From contig JAFGKO010000367.1 in assembly GCA_016928525.1 (NCBI GenBank), positions 1 to 38,029 of the forward strand: a stretch of DNA of 38,029 nt, written 5' to 3'. Each line of letters starts with the position of its first letter. Positions within the stretch are counted from its first letter, which is position 1. Made by a program: the position numbers and the translations under genes. Positions 1-8,757 of the stretch are shown here, in pieces. This DNA comes from Anaerolineales bacterium. Its GTDB lineage: Bacteria; Chloroflexota; Anaerolineae; Anaerolineales; Villigracilaceae. The notes under the pieces were generated by a model, which saw nothing but the letters and a program-made list of their open reading frames with translations, had not been told where the DNA came from and searched no databases.

Positions 1-1
1 A

Positions 2-73
2 GCTGATTTACTCAGTGATTACCTGCGGGCAGAACTGGCTGCTCCACGAATTCAGGCTTTCCTGCCCGCATAA
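2..73 (+). CDS. C-terminal fragment of an unknown protein
   Basis: An open frame enters from the left edge and stops with TAA at 71-73. The 23 visible residues end in a helix-like stretch rich in Ala, Leu and charged residues (DYLRAELAAPRIQAFLPA). This looks like a normal protein C-terminus and points towards the minus-strand gene that follows, so the two would be convergent. Too little is present to name a family, and it could be a chance open frame. Confidence 0.4.
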   Translation, partial: ADLLSDYLRAELAAPRIQAFLPA

Positions 74-91
74 GCGAAAGTCCTGCTAGTG

Positions 92-688
92 TTATAAATA
101 TTTTGGCACGATATAGATGTATACCAGGTAAACCAGCAGGAACGTGCCCCCCAAGACCCAGCGTAGATCAAGACCCAACTGCGGAGGCAGCATCAACATG
201 ACGATGATGCCAAACATCAGGCCCCAAAAACTGGCGTAAGCACCGTAACCGCGTTGGAGATAAGGAGATTCGATCTCAGGTTTAGCGTGTTTGGATTCCT
301 TCAGAATTTTGGCTGCCTTCCAACGTTGGGACATATCCTTCAACTCATCGAGATTATCGAGTTGTCCCGTGCGGATGCGTTGCCCGCCCGCCTGGATGGA
401 GTCGCCATCGATTTGTTCGAATTCTTTGTAAGTAAAGAACCGGTCGGGCAGGAAATGCCGGCGCACAACCATCTCGTTGGGGAAACGGATTTCACGGATG
501 ACGAAGAAGGGGATCAGGGAGGTAAACAAACCGACGACCAGCGCCAATAACCAGAAAACTGTGGGGAATTTGGCATAGGAAAATGCGACGTTGCACATCA
601 TGCCAAAAAAAAATACGGTCGGGAGCAGCATGACCAGGCGTGTGCGCAGAGGATAACGAGGTTTGAAGATCGGAAAATCGGGTTCCAT
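92..688 (-). CDS. Hypothetical four-helix membrane protein
   Basis: This 198-residue protein has two hydrophobic hairpins. One lies near residues 18-65 and the other near 150-196. Between them is a soluble segment of about 85 residues that contains a basic RRHFLPDRFF stretch and a Lys-rich helix. The layout, with a soluble beta-rich middle after two helices, is reminiscent of bacterial PH-like membrane proteins, but I do not recognise a specific family. The ATG at 686-688 precedes a cytoplasmic-looking start (MEPDFPIFKPRYPLRTR), and the positive residues before the first helix suggest an inside N-terminus. It is convergent with the fragment at 2-73 and divergent from the large fusion gene. 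Function unknown. Confidence 0.65.
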   Translation of the reverse strand: MEPDFPIFKPRYPLRTRLVMLLPTVFFFGMMCNVAFSYAKFPTVFWLLALVVGLFTSLIPFFVIREIRFPNEMVVRRHFLPDRFFTYKEFEQIDGDSIQAGGQRIRTGQLDNLDELKDMSQRWKAAKILKESKHAKPEIESPYLQRGYGAYASFWGLMFGIIVMLMLPPQLGLDLRWVLGGTFLLVYLVYIYIVPKYL

Positions 689-854
689 GGGTGACCAGCT
701 TCACAGGCAAAGAGATGAGAGTTATTTTACAACAAAAAGTTGCAATAGCGCCATACGTATCATGGATGCCTACGCAGAATTGAAATTATCCGCGAATTCA
801 CGCCAATCTACGCGAAAATCACCCAAAAAGTGGTGGGAATTCGTGAAGACCTGT

Positions 855-915
855 CCTGAGCTGGGCCGAAGGGAATCCCCACAGGAAGTGCAGGAGACCC
901 TTCGCTATGCTCAGG
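855..915. repeat. Imperfect inverted repeat, dispersed-repeat-like
   Basis: The left arm at 855-873 (CCTGAGCTGGGCCGAAGGG) and the right arm at 898-915 (CCCTTCGCTATGCTCAGG) are reverse complements at their outer seven and inner six bases, with a variable middle. Such CCTGAGC...GAAGGG words recur as intergenic repeats in some environmental bacterial genomes. Whether it is repeated here cannot be tested within one window. Confidence 0.45.
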
Positions 916-1002
916 TTGACAAAATAGATATGACTTTGAAATTGGGCACTCCAATATGAGAGAACCATCCTGGAGAAGCATGATAGAAAACTCCCCATAA
1001 AG

Positions 1003-1008
1003 TATAAT
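1003..1008 (+). promoter_or_regulatory. Candidate -10 box upstream of the fusion gene
   Basis: A perfect TATAAT lies 69 bases before the GTG start of the large fusion gene. No convincing -35 hexamer is seen at 16-18 bases upstream, so this is a weak promoter call. Confidence 0.3.
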
Positions 1009-1040
1009 TTCTTGTAAGTTAATCATCCTACAATCGTCAA

Positions 1041-1057
1041 ATCATCTAAGAGATGAT
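1041..1057. promoter_or_regulatory. Short perfect hairpin before the fusion gene RBS
   Basis: ATCATCT and AGATGAT form perfect 7-base arms around an AAG loop, ending about five bases before the GAGG ribosome site of the fusion gene. It could be an operator or a leader hairpin. No function is shown. Confidence 0.3.
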
Positions 1058-1077
1058 CCAAAGAGGAAACCATCATT

Positions 1078-4000
1078 GTGAAAAAGTGGGCTGGGAAGCT
1101 GGTTGTGGGTTTGGGCGGGAGCGCCGGGACGGGGAAAGATGACGTCCAAAAAATGCTCGAAAGGTTGCAGGCTTTTACAATTGACGCGGATGAAATAGCG
1201 AACCGCGTTATTCTAAAGGGTGCTCCGGGGTACCAACCCATTGTAGAGAACTTTGGGGAGACGATCCTGGATCAAGGCGGTCAGATAGACCGGTCCAGGC
1301 TGTATCAATTTGTCCGTTCGGATCGTTTAGCCAGAGACAAACTGCAATCTATTATTGATCCGTTGATAAAACAGGCGACCGTCAGTTTGCTTCAACGGGC
1401 CAAACAATCGGTGGTCTTTATCAAGGCTACCAATTTGAGCCGCTTTGGACTGCTCGAGCTTTGTGATCAGGTGTGGGTCATTACTGCGCCTGAAGAAGTA
1501 CAGGTCTCTAACCTGGCCCGAAAAAAAGGTTGGAGCGCTGAGCAGGCTCAAGGATACATCCAGAAGCAACCGGAAATAGATGTCCAACTTGCGCATGCCG
1601 ATGTCGTTCTCTATAACAAGGGTTCGCGCGGCGTCCTGTGGAGACAGGTCACACAGGCTTGGGGAAAACTGGGGGAGGGCGACATTCCAGAGCAGAAACC
1701 ATCGGTTGATGCGGGAGCAGGCACAGGGTCCGCTTTGAGCCGCCTGCCCGCCCAGACACGAGACGTAGATACACCGCCCGTTCCACTTTCCAGAATTCCG
1801 GACATACAAACAGCATCCGTACCATCGACTGAGGGGGAGAAGGGTAGATTATCGGGCCTATCCGTCAGGGAACTTAGATTGATCGGTCGTCGTATTTTCA
1901 ATGTACTCTCGACCTTGCTGGTGATTGCCTATTTGACCTCCTGGGGTTTGATCCTGGCGGAACGTGGTCGCGAGCGACTACCTGCTCAACCCCTCCAGGC
2001 GGCCTGGCAGGCGTTGGTGCGGGTTGGAGATTACCTCGTCAATCACCCGCAGACTTATTACTGGCACAAAGATAATGTGGCTACGTTGCAAGTGGTATTT
2101 GAAACGCTAAAAGCCAGTGCGGGATTACTTTTGTTATCCATGGGCCTGGCACTGGCAATTGGTCTGCCGTTAGGTATCGCTGCAGCCTTGGCCAAACGAA
2201 AAACTTCCTCAGCACTCGTTATGCTTATATCAGTCCTGGGTGTTTCCACGCCAAGTTTTTTGTTTGCAATGTTTCTGTGGGTGGTGAATATCTGGGTGCA
2301 CCGTACGTTTGATATTCAAGTATTGCCCTCTGCCGGCTTTGGCTGGGATGCGCACCTGGTCATGCCGACCATTGTGTTGGCCATGCGCCCGTTGGCGCAG
2401 ATTGCGCAGGTAACCTATGTCAGCATGCGCGACATCCTGGGTCAGGATTATATCCGCACGGCGTATTCCAAAGGGCTGAACTGGCGCCTGGTTCGCAATG
2501 TGCATGCCCTTCCAAATATCCTCATTCCGACCCTGACCACGCTGGGCTCATCCCTGCGCTATTCCCTGGCCAGTTTGCCGGTCGTAGAAGTCTTCTTCTA
2601 TTGGCCGGGAGTCGGTCTGATGTTGCTAGACGCCATCCAGCAGGGGAATGCTGCGCTCGTTACTGACCTGATCTTGTCGCTCGGACTTTTCTTCCTGTTC
2701 GTCAACCTGGTGATCGAGTTCTCCTTCCCGTTGATCGATCCGCGCCTGCGCGGCGATGCGGATACGGAGGAGAAGGGAGACCAGGGTACTTTCCTGGGCT
2801 GGATACAGGAAGTTGGCAACACACTTTCCGCCTGGGCGCGCGACCTGCGCCAGCGCTTCACCGCTCGGACCTCGGACCTGCCTCCGCTTCCAAACGGTCT
2901 GAACCTGCTCCCGGTCGATAAGGAGCAGCCCGGGGCAGAGCGCCGTCGCTGGTTGTTGCGCAATTTTCTAAGTAACCCCGCCTTCATCTTGGGATCTGTG
3001 CTGTTGGTTGCCCTTTTGGTGGGAGTGCTCTTTGGTGAGCAGTTTGCCTCTACCAGTCCCTATCAGGCACACGGCGTCATGACGATTAACGGTAAGATCG
3101 GCGCGCCGCCTTATGAACCCTCTTCGGTCTTCCCCTGGGGTACGGATCACATCGGGCGCGATATTCAGGCGCTCGTTCTGGCGGGCGGCAAACGGACGTT
3201 GACGCTGGCTTTCTTTGGAATGTTGGCGCGTCTGCTACTGGGTGCAACCTTGGGGATCCTGGCGGGCTGGCAGCGAGACGGCTGGTTCGACCGGCTGGTC
3301 ACTGGTGCAGTGGGTGTATGGGCGGCTTTCCCGGTCACGTTGTTTGCCATGATCTTGATCCAGGCCCTGGGCATTCAACAAGGTATGTGGGTCTTCATCG
3401 TCGCCATATCTGTGGTGGGGTGGGGCGAAGTGGCGCAATTTGTACGCGGACAGGTCATTACTTTGAAGCCGCAACTGTTTATCGAATCGGCCCGCTCGGT
3501 TGGTTCACGCCCCGATCAGATATTAGTGCGGCACATCATCCCGAATCTGGTGAATTCGCTGATCGTCCTGGCTGCCCTGGAAATGGGCGGGGTCCTGATG
3601 TTATTGGCCGAGTTGGGCTATCTGAATATTTTCATGGGCGGCGGGTTCCGGGCTATGATTGGTGAGGCAGGCCGCATGATGCCGGTCATAGCTACTTACT
3701 CGGACGTACCCGAATGGGCGGCTTTGATCGCAAACGTGCGCCAGTACTGGCGCAGCTATCCATGGATGGCCTTATATCCCGGCCTGGCAGTGTTCCTTAC
3801 TATCATGACCTTCAACCTGTTTGGGGAGGGACTGCGCCGCTTCCTAGATGACACCTACTCTAACTTAAGTCGTTTATTCAACCGCTATACACTAATTGGG
3901 GCAGTTGGCCTCGCAGTGGTCGTAGCCCTGGTTCTACAATCGTCAGTGCCATTGAACGTTTATCGCCCGGAAGGCTTGAAATTCGACGAAAAGCGCGTTA

Positions 4001-5373
4001 TGCAGGATATCGAGAATTTGTCTTCTCCTCAGATGCAAGGACGCGAGACTGGCATGCCTGGTGCGACCATGGCAGCTATATATATTGCCTATCGCATGTC
4101 AGAAATTGGCATTTTCCCTGCCGGAGAACATAACACTTATTTACAGCATTTGGTGCAACCACGTATACATCTATTTGAGACCCCCACGCTGACCATTTTG
4201 GATGAATCCGGCCGGCCTCTCAAACAACTGACCTACAAGCGCGATTTTACTGAGTTTGCCCGTTCTGCTGGAATGTACGGAGATGAACAGGCTCCCATCA
4301 TGGGTGTCGCCTATGGTCCGACGTTGGATCCATCCTTGAACGACGAGTATGGATTGAGCAACAGCGCAGCTATGGATCACATCGTGATCGTACATGCCGA
4401 GGATATTGAGAAGGTCAACCCACAACAGTTGAAGGGGATTCTAGTGATTGCAGATGAAAGCCTCTCGCTGGACCACCGGGAGGTGTATCCATACAATGTA
4501 TTGGTGTTTGGGCCACCGGGATCACAAAACCGCACAGTTAAACCATATATGCTCATCTCTCCTGAAGTGGCCGATTCTTTACTGAAAACAGCCAGCAGCA
4601 GCCTGGCGGAACTGGATGCCCTCCGGGAAACCCTGGAACCGGGTCAGATGCGGTTGACCGCAGAAGGGGCGCGGGTCAGTTTGTCTCTGCAGCCGCGCAG
4701 GGCAGACGACTATCTTGATGAGAAATACATCAATGTCATGGGGGTGATCCCCGGGCAAGGACATTTCATGGGGATGGAAGAACAGGTCATCATTGTCAGC
4801 GCCTATTACGACGGCTTGGGCACTGACCTGACGGGAACGGTTTATCCCGGCGCAAATGACAATGCCAGTGGCGTGGCGATGATGCTGGAACTGGCGCGTT
4901 TGATGAAGGAAAGTGTCTATCAGCCCGATAAAACGGTTCTGTTCGTGGCCTGGGCAGGCGGTGAACGCCAGGAAGGCTTGAGTGTAGTCAATGTGCTTAA
5001 TGCGCGCCCCGGTGCGAGTGAGTTGACTGTGGAGACGGTCATCGAACTTTCTGGCGTGGGTTATGGAACAGGGAGTTCGATCAACCTGGGCAATGACAGC
5101 AGCTATCGCCTGGTCAAGCTCTTCCAGGAAGCGGCCGGCCGTTATAACTTGCCGACTACCACGCGCGGGCGAAACCCGCATTATGGGCTGCCTCTCCCTA
5201 CGGCGTTCGGCGGGCGCGATGCCATGACCCTGTCCATTTCCTGGGATGGCTCAGATTCACTCGCGCACACTCCCAAAGATATAGCTGCCATCATTGATCC
5301 GGCTAAATTATATGATATCGGTCGTACGACCTATTTGACCTTGCTGGTTCTCAGCCGTGAGACAGAGTATTGA
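1078..5373 (+). CDS. CoaE-like / DppB-like / DppC-like / M28-like fusion protein
   Basis: One uninterrupted 1431-residue frame joins four parts. Residues 1-200 resemble dephospho-CoA kinase: P-loop GGSAGTGK at 13-20, DAD at 36-38, then the typical GxIDRxxL region. However, the P-loop Lys is followed by Asp rather than Ser/Thr, and the usual His-Pro is Asp94-Pro95. A Pro/Ser-rich linker (about 200-260) leads to a DppB-type permease (about 265-560) with its ATPase-coupling loop near DYIRTAYSKGL. A DppC-type permease (about 630-950) carries the WGTDHIGRD segment. Residues 955-1431 resemble an M28 zinc peptidase with altered metal ligands: Tyr1243 for His, Asp1261 kept, Gly1295-Glu1296 for Glu-Glu, Ser1325 for Asp, His1397 kept. 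GTG start with GAGG upstream. No ATPase or binding protein for a peptide transporter lies nearby. The permease halves look intact; both terminal enzymes look degenerate. Transport role inferred. Confidence 0.85.
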   Translation: MKKWAGKLVVGLGGSAGTGKDDVQKMLERLQAFTIDADEIANRVILKGAPGYQPIVENFGETILDQGGQIDRSRLYQFVRSDRLARDKLQSIIDPLIKQATVSLLQRAKQSVVFIKATNLSRFGLLELCDQVWVITAPEEVQVSNLARKKGWSAEQAQGYIQKQPEIDVQLAHADVVLYNKGSRGVLWRQVTQAWGKLGEGDIPEQKPSVDAGAGTGSALSRLPAQTRDVDTPPVPLSRIPDIQTASVPSTEGEKGRLSGLSVRELRLIGRRIFNVLSTLLVIAYLTSWGLILAERGRERLPAQPLQAAWQALVRVGDYLVNHPQTYYWHKDNVATLQVVFETLKASAGLLLLSMGLALAIGLPLGIAAALAKRKTSSALVMLISVLGVSTPSFLFAMFLWVVNIWVHRTFDIQVLPSAGFGWDAHLVMPTIVLAMRPLAQIAQVTYVSMRDILGQDYIRTAYSKGLNWRLVRNVHALPNILIPTLTTLGSSLRYSLASLPVVEVFFYWPGVGLMLLDAIQQGNAALVTDLILSLGLFFLFVNLVIEFSFPLIDPRLRGDADTEEKGDQGTFLGWIQEVGNTLSAWARDLRQRFTARTSDLPPLPNGLNLLPVDKEQPGAERRRWLLRNFLSNPAFILGSVLLVALLVGVLFGEQFASTSPYQAHGVMTINGKIGAPPYEPSSVFPWGTDHIGRDIQALVLAGGKRTLTLAFFGMLARLLLGATLGILAGWQRDGWFDRLVTGAVGVWAAFPVTLFAMILIQALGIQQGMWVFIVAISVVGWGEVAQFVRGQVITLKPQLFIESARSVGSRPDQILVRHIIPNLVNSLIVLAALEMGGVLMLLAELGYLNIFMGGGFRAMIGEAGRMMPVIATYSDVPEWAALIANVRQYWRSYPWMALYPGLAVFLTIMTFNLFGEGLRRFLDDTYSNLSRLFNRYTLIGAVGLAVVVALVLQSSVPLNVYRPEGLKFDEKRVMQDIENLSSPQMQGRETGMPGATMAAIYIAYRMSEIGIFPAGEHNTYLQHLVQPRIHLFETPTLTILDESGRPLKQLTYKRDFTEFARSAGMYGDEQAPIMGVAYGPTLDPSLNDEYGLSNSAAMDHIVIVHAEDIEKVNPQQLKGILVIADESLSLDHREVYPYNVLVFGPPGSQNRTVKPYMLISPEVADSLLKTASSSLAELDALRETLEPGQMRLTAEGARVSLSLQPRRADDYLDEKYINVMGVIPGQGHFMGMEEQVIIVSAYYDGLGTDLTGTVYPGANDNASGVAMMLELARLMKESVYQPDKTVLFVAWAGGERQEGLSVVNVLNARPGASELTVETVIELSGVGYGTGSSINLGNDSSYRLVKLFQEAAGRYNLPTTTRGRNPHYGLPLPTAFGGRDAMTLSISWDGSDSLAHTPKDIAAIIDPAKLYDIGRTTYLTLLVLSRETEY

Positions 5374-5458
5374 ACGAACTTGGCGATCTTCGCGAGCTAA
5401 GTGCCCTGCAAGGGTATGGCGGTTCAAAAATGTAACTCGATGGACAAGCATGAACAGG

Positions 5459-5464
5459 TATAAT
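5459..5464 (+). promoter_or_regulatory. TATAAT box directly before the desulfurase start
   Basis: A perfect TATAAT ends one base before the ATG at 5466. If used, transcription would begin near 5471, which would favour the second ATG at 5472 and an almost leaderless message. The sequence around it (CAGGTATAATC) resembles that before the DedA gene (CAGGGTATAATC, 8058-8069). No good -35 box was seen. Confidence 0.35.
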
Positions 5465-5465
5465 C

Positions 5466-6620
5466 ATGGACATGATTTATCTGGATTATGCTGCCACCAC
5501 CCCGGTGGACTCCCGTGTCTTGGACGCGATGCTGCCCTATTTCCGCGAATCGTTCGGGAACCCCTCATCTGTGCATCGTTATGGACAGCGCGCCGAGGCC
5601 GCTGTGGAAGAAGCCCGCGAAACCGTTGCTGCGGCCATCCGTTGCCGCCCGGACGAAGTCATCTTCACCTCCTGTGGCTCCGAGTCGGATAATCTGGCTT
5701 TGCGCGGGGCTGCGCAGGCCATGTCTGAAGGCTCGGGGCGGAAGTGGATTCTGACCTCCAAAACTGAACACCATGCTGTCAGCAAGACAGCCGAACAGCT
5801 TGCAGAGCATTATGGCTTCCTGCTCGAATGGCTGGAAGTAGATGAGCACGGCATGGTCAGGCCTGAAACGGTCGAGAAGGCAATTTGCGATGATACGGCT
5901 ATTGTCTCGATCATGTATGCCAACAATGAAATCGGCACAATCAACCCGATCAAAGAGATTGCCGAGATTTGTCGAAGGCGTGGTGCTTTGTTTCATACAG
6001 ACGCGGTTCAGGCGGCGGCCTACCTGCCGGTCGATGTGACCGAACTAGGCGCTGACCTGGTCGCCCTCGGCGGGCACAAATTCTACGGTCCCAAGGGTAT
6101 TGGTGCATTGTACGTCCGTAAAGGCACACCGCTGCTTCCACACCTGACAGGCGGTGGGCAGGAATTCGGCTTACGGGCAGGGACCTCCAACGTGCCCTAC
6201 ATCGTTGGTTTCGCCGAAGCCCTGCGCTTGACAGTTGAAGAGCGCGAAGAACGCATTACCCACGTTAAGCCATTGCGTGATCGCATCATCGGCACTGTTC
6301 TGGAAGAGATTCCCGATTCCTGTTTGACGGGTCATCCCGAATCCCGCCTCCCAAATCATACCTCCTTTGCCTTCAAAGGTGTGGATGGCAACCTGCTGTT
6401 GCAAATGCTGGATGCAGCCGGTTTTGCCTGCTCGTCCGGCTCGGCCTGTAAAACGGGCAATCCTGAGCCCAGCGAGGTTGTGTCCGCGATCGGGCTCTCC
6501 CGCGAATGGGGGCTTGGATCCCTGCGCGTCACGCTCGGCAGCGGGACTACTGTTGAGCATATCGAGTCCTTCTTGCTAACACTTCCGCCTCTAGTTGAAA
6601 AAGCGCGTAAATTGGGTTAA
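5466..6620 (+). CDS. Cysteine desulfurase (IscS/NifS class I)
   Basis: This PLP enzyme takes sulfur from cysteine as a persulfide for Fe-S clusters and tRNA thiolation. The 384-residue length is normal. Visible motifs are YLDYAATTP at the N-terminus, the PLP lysine in GGHKFYGPKG (Lys205), and the catalytic cysteine in SSGSACKTG (Cys328), which sits in the flexible loop typical of the IscS/NifS group. The start is either ATG 5466 or ATG 5472: neither has a strong ribosome site, and the TATAAT box just upstream favours 5472. It lies 51 bases before mnmA, which needs exactly this sulfur donor, so the pair is probably a functional unit. No iscU- or iscR-like gene is adjacent. Confidence 0.93.
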   Translation: MDMIYLDYAATTPVDSRVLDAMLPYFRESFGNPSSVHRYGQRAEAAVEEARETVAAAIRCRPDEVIFTSCGSESDNLALRGAAQAMSEGSGRKWILTSKTEHHAVSKTAEQLAEHYGFLLEWLEVDEHGMVRPETVEKAICDDTAIVSIMYANNEIGTINPIKEIAEICRRRGALFHTDAVQAAAYLPVDVTELGADLVALGGHKFYGPKGIGALYVRKGTPLLPHLTGGGQEFGLRAGTSNVPYIVGFAEALRLTVEEREERITHVKPLRDRIIGTVLEEIPDSCLTGHPESRLPNHTSFAFKGVDGNLLLQMLDAAGFACSSGSACKTGNPEPSEVVSAIGLSREWGLGSLRVTLGSGTTVEHIESFLLTLPPLVEKARKLG

Positions 6621-6671
6621 CGCAAAGGGAAAATACTTAGTGCTCTTCGTGTCCTTCGTGGTGAGAAATTT
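6621..6671. repeat. Intergenic repeat-like spacer before mnmA
   Basis: The spacer contains CTTCGTGTCCTTCGTGGTGAG, an internally repetitive CTTCGTG word preceded by an A-rich stretch with CGCAAAGG. It looks like dispersed intergenic repeat DNA rather than a promoter. Its GGTGAG end may serve as a weak ribosome site for mnmA. Confidence 0.25.
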
Positions 6672-7736
6672 ATGCCTAAAGTCGTCGTAGCCATGTCCGG
6701 TGGCGTAGACTCCTCTGTTGCAGCCGCCTTGCTCAAGGAACAGGGCTATGAGGTCATTGGCATGATGCTGCGCCTGTGGTCGGAGCCGGGCAAGGAGGAC
6801 TCCAACCGCTGTTGCACCCCCGACTCGATAGCGTTGGCGCGCCGCGTGGCGGCTGTTCTGGATATCCCCTTTTACGTTGTAGACGCCAAGGGCGTTTTCC
6901 GCGAGACGGTGGTACAGTATTTCCTGGATGGCTATGCTGCCGGGTTCACGCCTAATCCATGCCTGCTATGTAACCGCCAGATCCGCTGGACGTTTCTGCT
7001 GGATCATGCTCTGGCCTTTGGCGCGGACTTTATGGCCACTGGTCACTATGTGCGAAAGCGGACGTCAGACGATGGGCAGCATGAGCTTTTACGCGCCGTT
7101 GACCCTTCCAAAGACCAGTCATATGTTTTGCACGTGCTGAATCAGGAAAAACTGGCCCGAGCACTCTTTCCGGTGGGGGAGTACCCCAAGTCGGAAATCC
7201 GCCAGGTGGCTGAATCGTTGAATCTGCCTGTGTACAAGCGCCCTGACAGCCAGGACTTGTGCTTCCTGGCCGGTGAGGATTATCGCAAATTCATCCAACG
7301 CAATGCAGCAGGGATGCTCGTTCCTGGTGAAATCATCATGCGTGATGGCAGGAAGTTGGGTCAACATAACGGATTGGCGAACTACACTATCGGCCAGCGC
7401 AAGGGACTGGGCGTGAGTTCGCCCGTGCCGCTGTACGTGCTGGGCAAGGATGTCGCCACGAACACTCTGATCGTTGGCGTAGCGGACGAACTCGGTACGG
7501 CTGAATTGGTCGCCGATGATGTCAATTGGATGTCTGGTGAAACCCCGAAAGAGCCTTTCCACGCTGAAGTCAAGATCCGCTATACGGCCAGGGAAGCCTG
7601 GGCGCAGGTCACGCCGCTCGGGGGCGGGAGGCAGGCCAGGGTCCGTTTTGATGCGCCGCAACGCGATGTCACGCCGGGGCAGGCGGCGGTCTTCTATGCC
7701 GGGGATTTACTTCTCGGCGGAGGGATCATTACCTAA
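6672..7736 (+). CDS. mnmA: tRNA 2-thiouridine(34) synthase MnmA
   Basis: MnmA adenylates and thiolates wobble uridine 34 of Lys, Glu and Gln tRNAs. The 354-residue protein has the PP-loop SGGVDSS at residues 9-15, the first catalytic cysteine in NPCLLCN and the second in SQDLCFL, all in the expected order, followed by the C-terminal beta-barrel region (GQRKGLG, then a basic domain). It follows the cysteine desulfurase that would supply its sulfur. It is a full-length family member. Arginine codons are mostly CGN (by hand count 20 of 24), typical of the housekeeping part of this window. Confidence 0.96.
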   Translation: MPKVVVAMSGGVDSSVAAALLKEQGYEVIGMMLRLWSEPGKEDSNRCCTPDSIALARRVAAVLDIPFYVVDAKGVFRETVVQYFLDGYAAGFTPNPCLLCNRQIRWTFLLDHALAFGADFMATGHYVRKRTSDDGQHELLRAVDPSKDQSYVLHVLNQEKLARALFPVGEYPKSEIRQVAESLNLPVYKRPDSQDLCFLAGEDYRKFIQRNAAGMLVPGEIIMRDGRKLGQHNGLANYTIGQRKGLGVSSPVPLYVLGKDVATNTLIVGVADELGTAELVADDVNWMSGETPKEPFHAEVKIRYTAREAWAQVTPLGGGRQARVRFDAPQRDVTPGQAAVFYAGDLLLGGGIIT

Positions 7737-7769
7737 CCTTGCGTATAGCCATAAAGAGTGAGCATTGCT

Positions 7770-8066
7770 ATGACAATCCCAACATTGATCTTTGCCTTCC
7801 TGGTTGCCAGTCTGATAGGAGCGTTGTATCACTTGGTCCGTGGTGGCGGACTGGGAAGACTGCTTTTGAATCTACTCTTGAGTTGGGCTGGTTTTGCGCT
7901 GGGGCATCTTCTTGGCATCAAGCTGGGTTGGTCTTTGTACCCAATGGGTGGGCTTGACCTGGGTATGTCCATACCAGGCAGCCTGCTTTTGCTGGTTGGG
8001 GCGGATTGGATCAGCCGGATTCGAAGTTGGAGTGACGCCTTCCCGGATGACGAGAACAGGGTATAA
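7770..8066 (+). CDS. Small hypothetical membrane protein
   Basis: About 98 residues with three hydrophobic segments and a short acidic C-terminal tail (SWSDAFPDDENRV). The ATG at 7770 is preferred over the GTG at 7758 because a GAGTGAG stretch lies 8-9 bases before it. I do not recognise the family; its size and glycine-rich helices recall small GlsB/YeaQ-like membrane proteins, but the match is not convincing. It sits between mnmA and dedA, and its end overlaps a TATAAT box that may drive the following genes. Confidence 0.6.
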   Translation: MTIPTLIFAFLVASLIGALYHLVRGGGLGRLLLNLLLSWAGFALGHLLGIKLGWSLYPMGGLDLGMSIPGSLLLLVGADWISRIRSWSDAFPDDENRV

Positions 8067-8067
8067 T
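8062..8067 (+). promoter_or_regulatory. TATAAT box before the DedA gene
   Basis: A perfect TATAAT overlaps the stop codon of the small membrane protein gene, 33 bases before the DedA ATG. Its context (CAGGGTATAATC) matches that before the cysteine desulfurase. No clear -35 hexamer at normal spacing. Confidence 0.4.
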
Positions 8068-8100
8068 CGGCGTTTGCTATCCTGACCCGAAGAGAGAATT

Positions 8101-8757
8101 ATGGAGTTTATTACTTACCTGATCGATTTGTTTTTGCACTTGGACGAGCATCTGGCTAACATCATCAGCCAGTATGGGACCTGGACATATGCCTTGCTAT
8201 TCTTCGTGATTTTCATGGAGACTGGTTTCGTGGTCACGCCCTTCTTGCCCGGCGATTCGCTGCTCTTTGCCGCCGGCACATTCGCTTCACCCGTGATGGG
8301 GGAAGCGCTCAACGTATACCTTTTAGTGGGTCTGCTCACTGTAGCAGCGGTCTTGGGGGATACGGTCAACTATTGGATTGGGCACTTTGTGGGGGAACGC
8401 GCCTATGGCAGCCGCTGGGTGAAGAAGGAGTACATTGACCGCACGCATGCCTTCTTCGAGAAGCATGGCGGCAAGACCATTTTCCTGGCGCGCTTCGTAC
8501 CCATCATCCGCACCTTCGCGCCATTTGTGGCGGGTGTTGGCAAGATGTCTTACGGGTATTTCTTTTCCTACAATGTCATCGGCGGCATCGTGTGGGTACC
8601 ATTATTTACTTTTGCGGGCTATTTCTTTGGTACATTGCCGTTCGTGCAAAGGAACTTCGAGTTCGTGATCATCGCGATCATCCTGATCTCGCTCATCCCA
8701 GTTTTCTATGAAGCCTGGAAATCCCGCACAGAAAAAGTAAAAGCAGCAATACAATGA
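8101..8757 (+). CDS. DedA family membrane protein
   Basis: A 218-residue integral membrane protein of the DedA family. Visible features are the re-entrant helix motif ETGFVVTPFLPGDSLLFAAG (residues about 40-59), then the conserved FLARFVPIIRTFAPFVAG arginine motif near residues 128-145, and C-terminal helices ending in a basic tail. Some family members flip undecaprenyl phosphate or phosphatidylethanolamine back across the membrane. A GAGAG-type ribosome site precedes the ATG. The stop overlaps the start of the DUF368 gene by four bases, indicating translational coupling with another family linked to undecaprenyl phosphate recycling. Confidence 0.93.
   Translation: MEFITYLIDLFLHLDEHLANIISQYGTWTYALLFFVIFMETGFVVTPFLPGDSLLFAAGTFASPVMGEALNVYLLVGLLTVAAVLGDTVNYWIGHFVGERAYGSRWVKKEYIDRTHAFFEKHGGKTIFLARFVPIIRTFAPFVAGVGKMSYGYFFSYNVIGGIVWVPLFTFAGYFFGTLPFVQRNFEFVIIAIILISLIPVFYEAWKSRTEKVKAAIQ

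Larger units (their letters stand above)
689..1077. other. Gene-free interval with repeat-like DNA
   Basis: This 389-base gap between divergent genes has open frames only of low-complexity, non-protein-like character. It holds an imperfect inverted repeat at 855-915, a TATAAT box at 1003-1008 and a small perfect hairpin at 1041-1057. The stretch around 780-830, with repeated ACGC/CGCGAA words, resembles eroded intergenic repeat DNA. No RNA gene was recognised. Confidence 0.5.

Noticed and set aside
4579..5181. Minus-strand 200-residue frame inside the fusion gene
   Set aside because: Shadow of the M28-like domain; no recognisable domain and no ribosome site.
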